Shown here: positions 47,175 to 52,923 of the stretch, piece after piece
Numbering within the stretch: the first letter of the stretch is position 1
Layout of the letters: each line of letters opens with the position of its first letter
Origin: a virus
IMG/VR virus record: IMGVR_UViG_3300037852_000044
Span: 1-52,923 of that record
DNA: 52,923 nt
Direction: 5' to 3' (one strand)
Program-made: the position numbers and the translations under genes
Notes under the pieces: model-generated
Database searches by the model: none
Seen by the model: only the letters and a program-made list of their open reading frames with translations
What the model was told of the DNA's origin: nothing

Positions 47175-48356
47175 TCATGCTGCGGCGAATGCGTACTCCA
47201 TCGCGGTCAGAGCCTTAGCTTCCATGTCGAACGCGTCGTCGGCGTTCTCGATCTGCTGGCAGTAGGACGTGACCGCTTGCAGCACGCCTCCGGCGGTGAC
47301 TTGCCCGCCACGGATGAAGTGATCAAGAACGCCCTTGGTCTCGGCTTCGGTGAAGGTGAGGCGCTTCGCGACGATCTTGATCGTCGCCTCCGGGTCGGCG
47401 AGCGGCTTGCTCGCCTTCTCGCTCATCTGCTCGATGCAGCGTCGGACGTAGTCGACGTCGAGGAACGTCGCGACCGCGTCGCGTGCCTTGCTCGTGATCA
47501 GTTCGAGGTTCTTCTGCTGCGTGTCGGCTGACCAGCGGATGACTCCGGTGTCGAGCTTGCTGCCCAAGTGGATCGCGCGCAGCGCGTCCTTCGTCATCTG
47601 CATGCCGTTCGAGCAGACTTGCACGACGAGACGCGGCGTGATCGAGAATGCGCCGTTGCCGGTCTCGGAGTTGCTCACGACGAATCCGGCGAACACCTTC
47701 GGCAACTCGTCGCCCGACAGGCCGGAGTATGGCGAGCGGTAGCCGCGCAGCAGATCCGGCGCGAGCGCCGCGACCGACGGTGCGCTGATCGTGACGTACA
47801 TGCGTCGCTCGGTGAGGTTGCAGGAGTCGATGCTGACTTCGACGCCGGACTTGCGGATGCCGTCGAGTGCGGCTGTGAGCGCGTCGAAGTTGTCCGCGAC
47901 GCCGCCATAAGAATCGGACAGCAGCGCGCGGGCGATGCCTTCGCCGCCGTCGTCGCCCCGGAACGTGCGGACAAGGAACGAACGAGCGTCGGGCTCGGCG
48001 ACGACGTCATCGAACGGCTCAGAGAGTCGCTTGACGGTGTGCCCGTGAATCCAGCCGTTGACGTTCGCGTCGTAGAGATCCGGGCGCTCGGTCCGCATGC
48101 GCCGCACATAAGCAAGTGGGATGCCGAGCTTCTCCGCGACACCCTCATCGAACACCGCCGTCGGACGGAAGATGCCCGGCTCGGTCGTCACGCCGTAATC
48201 GTCCATCGTGACCGTCGCGTCTTTGACATGCAGCAGACCGCCGCGAGAACGCAGCGTTGTCGCCGGGGCAACGATGTCGAGCTTCGCGGCTTGCTGCTGC
48301 TGTAGCAGCTCCGCGAGGTCAGCGAGTGTCGCGTTGCGGGCTTGGGTGGTGATCAT
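47175..48356 (-). CDS. DUF932-like protein
   Basis: 393 residues, ATG at 48354-48356 with GGAAGGA upstream. Matches the DUF932/phage-plasmid-like family: VFDEGVAEKLGIPLAYVRRM, NVNGWIHGHTVKRLS, FLVRTFRGDDG, RALLSDSYGGVADNF, GFVVSNSETGNGAFSITPRL and CSNGMQMTKDAL. Homologues are widespread in phages and plasmids without known biochemical function. Has its own dyad promoter and terminator, so it is a single-gene unit and may be expressed early and strongly. Confidence 0.85.
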   Translation of the reverse strand: MITTQARNATLADLAELLQQQQAAKLDIVAPATTLRSRGGLLHVKDATVTMDDYGVTTEPGIFRPTAVFDEGVAEKLGIPLAYVRRMRTERPDLYDANVNGWIHGHTVKRLSEPFDDVVAEPDARSFLVRTFRGDDGGEGIARALLSDSYGGVADNFDALTAALDGIRKSGVEVSIDSCNLTERRMYVTISAPSVAALAPDLLRGYRSPYSGLSGDELPKVFAGFVVSNSETGNGAFSITPRLVVQVCSNGMQMTKDALRAIHLGSKLDTGVIRWSADTQQKNLELITSKARDAVATFLDVDYVRRCIEQMSEKASKPLADPEATIKIVAKRLTFTEAETKGVLDHFIRGGQVTAGGVLQAVTSYCQQIENADDAFDMEAKALTAMEYAFAAA

Positions 48357-48437
48357 CTTGTGGTTCCTTCCGGGGTGGGTACGTCCCGACCGTTTGTCGG
48401 ATCGAGTCCGACTATACAGCAGCGGGCCGACAGTTCT
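48357..48437 (-). promoter_or_regulatory. Promoter/dyad/leader module, copy 6
   Basis: AGAACTGTCGG half-site (48427-48438), TATAGT box (48411-48416), perfect dyad GTCGG-N7-CCGAC at 48396-48412, an extra GTCGGGACG, then ACCCACCCCGGAAGGA. The fullest copy of the module. Confidence 0.85.
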
Positions 48438-48463
48438 AGCCCGTCGCCGGTATTCTCGGCACT

Positions 48464-48515
48464 GCCGGGCCGGTGCAGCACTCAACTAGGCCAGCCAACC
48501 TTGCACCGGCCCGGC
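48464..48515 (-). terminator. Long-stem hairpin terminator
   Basis: Perfect 14-bp inverted repeat (GCCGGGCCGGTGCA / TGCACCGGCCCGGC) with a 24-base loop, starting 4 bases after the stop of the 63-residue gene. It separates that unit from the DUF932 promoter. Confidence 0.75.
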
Positions 48516-48518
48516 GTT

Positions 48519-48710
48519 TCACGGCCGTAACAGCGGCTCGTCCACGACGCTCACCGGCACAAGATCAAGCACAACAGGCGCGGCTGGCGGCGGCTCAGCC
48601 CGACGTCGGCGGAATAGATCGAGCAGAATCCGCGCGTCCAGGGCTGAGCCGGTGCCGTCGGATGCACGGCGGATCGCCGCGCGTGCCTGATCGGCGGTGT
48701 AGGCGATCAC
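48519..48710 (-). CDS. 63-residue small protein
   Basis: GTG overlapping the upstream stop. Helical first half (AYTADQARAAIRRASDGTGS; LDARILLDLFRRRR), Pro/Val-rich second half. Last gene of its unit before a hairpin. Function unknown. Confidence 0.6.
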   Translation of the reverse strand: MIAYTADQARAAIRRASDGTGSALDARILLDLFRRRRAEPPPAAPVVLDLVPVSVVDEPLLRP

Positions 48711-49075
48711 CCGGCGCGCTGAGCTTTGCCGAGACGCGAGTTCGGTGAAGCGAGCGCGACGCCGGACGGCCGCGCAGGCTTGCGCCTTCGCATGACCGGG
48801 TCGATCTTGCTCGCGCGTCGCCCCATGCTGTAGGACCGCGCCTCCTGCCGGACATGAACGCCGTCATCATGACCGAACGGCAGCCGACACTTCCGCGCCG
48901 CGCAAAGCTTGACGCCGTCGCCATGCCGGAGCCGGAACTTCTCCGCTTGCCGGACCGCCCGCCGGGCGACGCGTTCGAGCGTCTCGTTGTTAGCTTCAGC
49001 GACCGGAGCAGTCTCGACCGGCAATTCGCCGACCGGCAATTCGGCCTCGACCGCGCGCTTTCGTCGTAACCGCAT
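48707..49075 (-). CDS. 122-residue basic protein
   Basis: ATG with GAGG upstream. Basic ends surround a Cys/His segment (LCAARKCRLPFGHDDGVHVR) that could be a small zinc finger; LxRVARRAVRQAEKFRLRHG precedes it. Probably nucleic-acid-binding. No family recognised. Confidence 0.65.
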   Translation of the reverse strand: MRLRRKRAVEAELPVGELPVETAPVAEANNETLERVARRAVRQAEKFRLRHGDGVKLCAARKCRLPFGHDDGVHVRQEARSYSMGRRASKIDPVMRRRKPARPSGVALASPNSRLGKAQRAG

Positions 49076-49096
49076 CAGATGCCTCTCGTGTCGGGA

Positions 49097-49729
49097 TCAA
49101 GCGGACAGTAGCAGCGCCCGGCGTCTACGGAACAGACCGCGCAGATCATCCGGCATCGGCACCGAGAGCGCCCGGTGCTCGGCGCACGCCGGACACGCGC
49201 GGCCGCGATCAATCGACTCGGCCGGGTGGAACGGACACGTCGGACGTCGCTCCGGTCGCAGCTCGCGCCAGAACCGTAGGAATGCCGCGACGTGCCGCAC
49301 GCGTCCCCATATCCGGCCGGACGCTTCGCGGACGAGCCGTGCGATGCCGATCGTGCGTACCCAGCGGGTGAGGTCAGCGATGACGTCCGGCCGCAGACGT
49401 CCCCAGCCGACGCGGATACCGGCGGTGAGCATCGCGTCACGCAGCGCGGTCACTTCCGGCGTCCAGGGCACTGTGCTCTTCGATTGAGAACCTGAGCTTA
49501 GAGGTTGTCCGGTAGGCACGATCCGGTCCGGCAGCCGGTGCCCAGCAGCGTCGCAGCGGCGCTCGCGGCGGATCGTCCCGGCGGTTTCAAGCTCGCCGAG
49601 CGCGCGGGCGACGGTCCTACATGACACGCCGAGCACGTCGGCGAGCGAGTCCTGGCTGGCGGTGATCGGCCGGTCGATGAGCGCGGCGAGCCGGATCAGG
49701 GTGGACGTTGTCGGGTCGGTCTGAGACAC
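49097..49729 (-). CDS. Winged-helix protein, candidate replication initiator
   Basis: 210 residues from GTG 49727-49729 (AAAGG upstream; a TTG 16 codons earlier is less likely). N-terminal winged helix: ASQDSLADVLGVSCRTVARA then LGELETAGTIRRERR. The C-terminal part has TRWVRTIGIARLVREASGRI and CPFHP…CPAC, a zinc ribbon. This two-part layout resembles actinophage replication-initiation or HTH proteins. With no polymerase, helicase or primase found, it is the best candidate to start replication with host enzymes. It could instead be a transcription regulator. Confidence 0.7.
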   Translation of the reverse strand: MSQTDPTTSTLIRLAALIDRPITASQDSLADVLGVSCRTVARALGELETAGTIRRERRCDAAGHRLPDRIVPTGQPLSSGSQSKSTVPWTPEVTALRDAMLTAGIRVGWGRLRPDVIADLTRWVRTIGIARLVREASGRIWGRVRHVAAFLRFWRELRPERRPTCPFHPAESIDRGRACPACAEHRALSVPMPDDLRGLFRRRRALLLSA

Positions 49730-49773
49730 TTGTGTCGCCTTTCGAGCTTGGTCGCGAGTAGGGCATTCGTCAG

Positions 49774-49805
49774 ACAAAGGCCGGGGATGGAAACCCGGCC
49801 TTTGT
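49774..49805 (-). terminator. Hairpin between zinc protein and winged-helix genes
   Basis: Near-perfect stem ACAAAGGCCGGG / CCCGGCCTTTGT with a short loop, in the ~95-base gap between genes. On the minus strand the stem is followed by TCTGAC, with T residues inside the stem's second arm. Probable terminator. Confidence 0.7.
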
Positions 49806-49826
49806 CATGTCCGGAAGATCCGGACC

Positions 49827-50348
49827 CTAGTCTTTCGTGTCGCGCGGAGCAAGATCGGAGACCGCGCAGACGTGCGGCGCATAGCCGCCGCCATGAGATT
49901 CGCCGGTCTCTTCAGCGACGACGTCGGTGATGCGCCGCCGCAGCGGCGCGCCGCGTTCATCGAAGCGCCATAGGCCGCCCCGCACGATGCCGGGGTCGAG
50001 GGTGAGCACGCCGGAGCCGCGCTGTATGCGGAACACCGGCTCGCCGCATGTCTGGCATCGCGCCGGGGCGAGATCGTCGGCCCAGCGCGGCGCTGGGGGC
50101 TCTAGCGGCCGTTCTCGCGGCACTGCCGGTGGTGCGGCTGCGGCTTCTCGGGGCGGGGCGTATTCCCATACTTCGGCGCGGGTGTGCTTATCGAGCGGAT
50201 GCGGCACGCTGCGGCCGGTCCGCCGGTAGTCAAAGACGCTGCCCATCGCGGCGGCCGCGTCGCGGCACCGCTCGATCTCGGCGAGGAAGTATGACCAGCG
50301 GTCGCGCGGGCCGCCTTCGCAGATCGCGACTGGCTGCGACCAGCCCAT
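49827..50348 (-). CDS. 173-residue zinc-site protein
   Basis: ATG overlapping the upstream stop by 1 bp (TGATG). N-terminal ~70 residues with WSYFLAEIERCRDAAAAMGS; Pro-rich linker; then CQTCGEP, RFDERGAPLRR and HVCAVSD, giving a Cys/His zinc site. Follows RecT and may assist recombination or replication; unproven. Confidence 0.65.
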   Translation of the reverse strand: MGWSQPVAICEGGPRDRWSYFLAEIERCRDAAAAMGSVFDYRRTGRSVPHPLDKHTRAEVWEYAPPREAAAAPPAVPRERPLEPPAPRWADDLAPARCQTCGEPVFRIQRGSGVLTLDPGIVRGGLWRFDERGAPLRRRITDVVAEETGESHGGGYAPHVCAVSDLAPRDTKD

Positions 50349-50503
50349 CAGCGTCGCCGAGGCGCTGGCTTGCGCTCAACGATCGCTTTGCGCTCGGCGC
50401 GCATCTCACTCACACACTTCACGCAGCGGCCGTCTTTGTCGAGCTTGTCCGCTTCGTCGATCGGGTGCCCTTGTGAGCACACGTCGCCTAGCCGCAGCGT
50501 CAC
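50348..50503 (-). CDS. 51-residue zinc-ribbon miniprotein
   Basis: GTG overlapping the RecT stop (GTGA), stop TGA at 50348. C-x2-GHP near residue 9 and CVKC near residue 27 are ligand pairs of a short zinc ribbon, followed by a basic tail (RKPAPRRR). Likely nucleic-acid-binding. Confidence 0.65.
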   Translation of the reverse strand: MTLRLGDVCSQGHPIDEADKLDKDGRCVKCVSEMRAERKAIVERKPAPRRR

Positions 50504-51738
50504 AGCAGCGTCTCGCCGTCATCAGCGGCGAGCTGTGACTCGGTTAGAGCGTCGCGCTCGGCTTCCTCCTGCTCGGCGAGGCGGGCGAAGTGCGCCGTGA
50601 GGTCGAACGCGACGACCGCGCGGAGCTGCTCCGTCGAGAGGTAGGCGAGACCGGCGTTCCGGCCGGGCGTGTCGTTGGCGATCGAGTCCGGCCAGATCCG
50701 GCCGCCTGCTACCTCGACGGCAGCGTCGAACGCGCCGTCGCCGTGCTTGTCGATCGCGGCCTTGATAAGCCCCTTGCGGAGCGCGGTGGAAGGGTACGGT
50801 CCCGGCGCTGTCAGCGGCGTGTCGTTGCCCTCAGTGACCGTGACCGGCTCTTCGACGATCGTGATCGTCTCACCGTTGCCGACCGTCGTGCCGGGAAGAT
50901 CAGCGCGGGTGATCGTGACCGACTGCCGCTCATCATCGCCGTCAGCGCCGAGAGCGTCGAGTGACATGTCGGTGCGGACCGCTTCATCAGATGCGAACGC
51001 CAGCGCGAGGTCGGTCGTCTTCGGTAGGAACTTGAACAGTTGCCGGACCGCGCTCTTCCGCGACATGGCGTCTCGGTTCGTGTTCCACGGCGAGTAAACC
51101 GAGTTCGACGACTTGCTGGATTTTTTGATCAGCTCGACGTCGTCTTCGCCCATGACGTGCCACGCGACGCCGCCGTTCGTGAAGCGTGCGATCGCGTAAT
51201 GCAGGATCGGCTCGCCGCGCTCGTCGTGCTTAAAGATCCGCTCATGCTCTAGCTTCTCATCGAGCCCGTCGACGATGCGGAACTTCTCGTTGCTGTAGAT
51301 CGTCTGCGCCTTGATCGAGAGCACTTTGCCGGTCCGCTCGACGAGTTCGATCATCCCTTGATAGCCGAGAATCCACTGAGCTTCGACGGTCCCCGCGCGC
51401 CGGTTCTCATACGGCAACACCCAACCGTGACCGAGCGCCGGGACGTTCGGCCGCAGACCGAGCTGCGCGGCGGTCATCAGCGCGCCGAGGAACGAGGCCT
51501 GTGTCGCGTCGGCGAGCGCCGGGATATTCCGCATCGCGGTCGCGGCGTCACGGATGAGCTGCCGCGCTTCGAGGCCGCGCGGCATCGCGAGCGCGAACTG
51601 TTCCTCGAATTGCTTCATCACCGCGACTCGGCCGTCGATGCGCTGCGCGAGAGTGAGTGATGTTCCGGGCTCGCCGGGTGGCGCTTCGTCGAGGCCGACG
51701 GCGGCGCGGGCACGATTGGCTGGGGTTGCTTCGGTCAT
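50500..51738 (-). CDS. recT: RecT-family single-strand annealing protein
   Basis: 412 residues, ATG with AGGAG upstream. RecT core at ~40-270: ATQASFLGALMTAAQLGLRP, YQGMIELVERTGKVLSIKAQ, VYSPWNTNRDAMSRKSAVRQ. The C-terminus is acidic and disordered. It anneals complementary single strands made by the exonuclease encoded just upstream. Its own dyad promoter at 51739-51803 may raise its level relative to the exonuclease. Confidence 0.9.
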   Translation of the reverse strand: MTEATPANRARAAVGLDEAPPGEPGTSLTLAQRIDGRVAVMKQFEEQFALAMPRGLEARQLIRDAATAMRNIPALADATQASFLGALMTAAQLGLRPNVPALGHGWVLPYENRRAGTVEAQWILGYQGMIELVERTGKVLSIKAQTIYSNEKFRIVDGLDEKLEHERIFKHDERGEPILHYAIARFTNGGVAWHVMGEDDVELIKKSSKSSNSVYSPWNTNRDAMSRKSAVRQLFKFLPKTTDLALAFASDEAVRTDMSLDALGADGDDERQSVTITRADLPGTTVGNGETITIVEEPVTVTEGNDTPLTAPGPYPSTALRKGLIKAAIDKHGDGAFDAAVEVAGGRIWPDSIANDTPGRNAGLAYLSTEQLRAVVAFDLTAHFARLAEQEEAERDALTESQLAADDGETLL

Positions 51739-51803
51739 CGGAGTTCTCCTACTCGGGGTGGGTTATCGGGTCGGTGCCGACTATACTCGGCAGGTCCGAC
51801 AGT
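51739..51803 (-). promoter_or_regulatory. Promoter/dyad/leader module, copy 7
   Basis: TAACTGTCGG (51796-51804, overlapping the exonuclease stop), TATAGT box (51780-51785), dyad at 51765-51781 (ATCGG-N7-CCGAC on the plus strand), AACCCACCCCGAGTAGGAG. Confidence 0.8.
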
Positions 51804-52891
51804 TACTTGATGAGCCAGGACCGGCGGTGCCGCAGCACGCCCGACGCCAGCAGCTCCGGGTGGTTCTCGATGAGCTTGTCGACGTCCATCTCGCGCTTCT
51901 CAACGGTCTTCATGAACGGTTCGACGAGATTGCGGTGCGCGGCGGCAAACTCTTTCGTCGCGCCGTCGATCGTCTTCGTCGCCCGCCATGTCGCGACCGG
52001 CTTGCTCGCGATGCCGGTCGGCGGATCGTAGAAGACCTCAGTCGCGTCACCGATCTTCGCCTGTAGCTGCGCGAGCGTGTCGTCATACGCGGTCTGCGCC
52101 GCTTCAAGGTCAGCCTTCAGCAGCGGCAACGCCCGGAACAGTTCGGCATCCTCTGCGTCGAGCACATACGCTGCGCCCGGCGTCGGATTGCCGAACATGC
52201 TCTTGACCATCGCTGACGACCGAGACGACGCGCTCGGCGCGACGTCAGCTTCGACGTGCTCCGGCCACCACTTCTCGACGATCGTGAACAGACGATCGAT
52301 CAGGACATCGTCGCGGTGCATCAGGCGGTGAACCGGCACGAGACGCGGACCGAGCACCACGAAGTGAACGTGATCGCGGCCGGTGACGCCGAGCTGCCAT
52401 TGCCCCTGGAATTGGAAGCCGACAGGGATTTCCGGTTCGGCGTCGGTGCCCCACTCGCGCAGATCCGACTGCGTCTTCACTTCAACGAGGCACCGGCCGA
52501 TCTCACAGATCGAGATCCGGTCGACGGTCGCCCCGGCGTGCGGGCAGCGCCGCGACCGCAGCAGCCCTTGCCGCCGCACTTCGATCGGGAAGTCGACGTA
52601 GCGGGTCACCCACAGATCGATCACGCCGTCTTCGAGGATGCGGCCGCGTTCCATCGCGTTGCTCGCAACCTCGACCGGGGCGCGGCCGGTCTTGTCGGCC
52701 CATACGGTGAACGCGTCGCCGTAGTGCGAGACGCCGACGATCTTCGCGATGTCCGAGCCGCCGATGAGCGTCTTACGGACCGCGAGCCAGTCTTCGCGGC
52801 GCGCGGATGAGGCGAGCAGCAGTGATCCAGCGGGGATCGTCCACGGGCTCTCGGGGCGGCGGGTCGTCCAGGTGATCGGCGACGCGGTCAT
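51803..52891 (-). CDS. YqaJ-family exonuclease
   Basis: 362 residues. YqaJ viral recombinase pattern: GGSDIAKIVGVSHYG, GRILEDGVIDLW, GATVDRI with catalytic Asp, CLVEVKTQSD (E-x-K) and FQFQGQWQLGVTG. These are the metal-binding PD-(D/E)xK residues of lambda-exonuclease-like enzymes that resect one strand of duplex DNA. The start lies inside the terminal repeat and overlaps the 111-residue gene across the join. Pairs with RecT in a two-component recombination system. Confidence 0.9.
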   Translation of the reverse strand: MTASPITWTTRRPESPWTIPAGSLLLASSARREDWLAVRKTLIGGSDIAKIVGVSHYGDAFTVWADKTGRAPVEVASNAMERGRILEDGVIDLWVTRYVDFPIEVRRQGLLRSRRCPHAGATVDRISICEIGRCLVEVKTQSDLREWGTDAEPEIPVGFQFQGQWQLGVTGRDHVHFVVLGPRLVPVHRLMHRDDVLIDRLFTIVEKWWPEHVEADVAPSASSRSSAMVKSMFGNPTPGAAYVLDAEDAELFRALPLLKADLEAAQTAYDDTLAQLQAKIGDATEVFYDPPTGIASKPVATWRATKTIDGATKEFAAAHRNLVEPFMKTVEKREMDVDKLIENHPELLASGVLRHRRSWLIK

Positions 52892-52923
52892 GACGTGGCC
52901 GCCGAGTCGAACTGCAGCTCAGC
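52792..52923. repeat. Terminal direct repeat, right copy
   Basis: Second copy of the sequence at 1-132, with the single mismatch at 52916. It contains the first codons of the exonuclease gene on the minus strand. The unique genome length implied is 52,791 bp. Confidence 0.95.

Overview
This window is one complete, or nearly complete, genome of a tailed siphovirus. It most likely infects a high-GC actinobacterium: base composition is high in GC, GTG starts are common, there is a WhiB-type protein, and the tail and head proteins are of actinophage type. The first 132 bases recur as the last 132 bases with one mismatch, and a 4-bp stop/start overlap spans that join, so the unique genome is about 52,791 bp and maps as a circle. 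Every gene I can support lies on the minus strand, so transcription runs from high to low coordinates. Many neighbours overlap by 4 bp (ATGA or GTGA) or 8 bp, as expected for translationally coupled operons. I saw no integrase, tRNA, CRISPR array, DNA polymerase, primase or helicase.

Layout in the direction of transcription. (1) 52891-49097: recombination genes (YqaJ-type exonuclease, RecT), a zinc-ribbon miniprotein and a winged-helix protein that may start replication. (2) 49075-45271: small proteins, a DUF932-like protein, an HTH protein and a ParB-domain/DNA methyltransferase fusion. (3) 45230-34389: a long series of small accessory genes. These include a DnaJ-like protein, several zinc-knuckle miniproteins, a secreted alpha/beta-hydrolase lipoprotein, an HNH/ribbon-helix-helix fusion, a lower-GC block at about 38.7-40.5 kb, a RusA-like resolvase, a WhiB-like protein and an HTH protein. 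(4) 34392-32241: small and large terminase. (5) 32161-29471: small genes, among them a phospholipase-D-type HKD protein and a DUF1360 membrane protein. (6) 29474-18974: portal, a 1086-residue MuF/2H-phosphoesterase/maturation-protease fusion, two capsid-type proteins, a tail-tube candidate and a connector. (7) 18961-12659: small structural proteins, a large protein with about 25 copies of a 16-residue repeat, a gp10-like protein and tail-assembly chaperones with a -1 frameshift. (8) 12631-4500: tape measure, minor tail proteins and three related receptor-binding-type modules. (9) 4429-1021: small membrane proteins, holin, GH25-type endolysin and an unusual papain-like cysteine peptidase, ending at a strong hairpin. 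(10) 882-97: two or three small genes leading across the join into the exonuclease.

Regulation is visible in the DNA. At least seven genes are preceded by the same module: a TATAGT-like -10 box fused to a 17-bp dyad GTCGG-N7-CCGAC, then a C-rich leader (ACCCACCCCG) and a Shine-Dalgarno sequence. This is the most striking unexplained feature and suggests one trans-acting regulator for several transcription units. A different leader element occurs three times, ahead of the major capsid gene, the tail-tube candidate and a small structural gene. Strong hairpins mark several unit ends.
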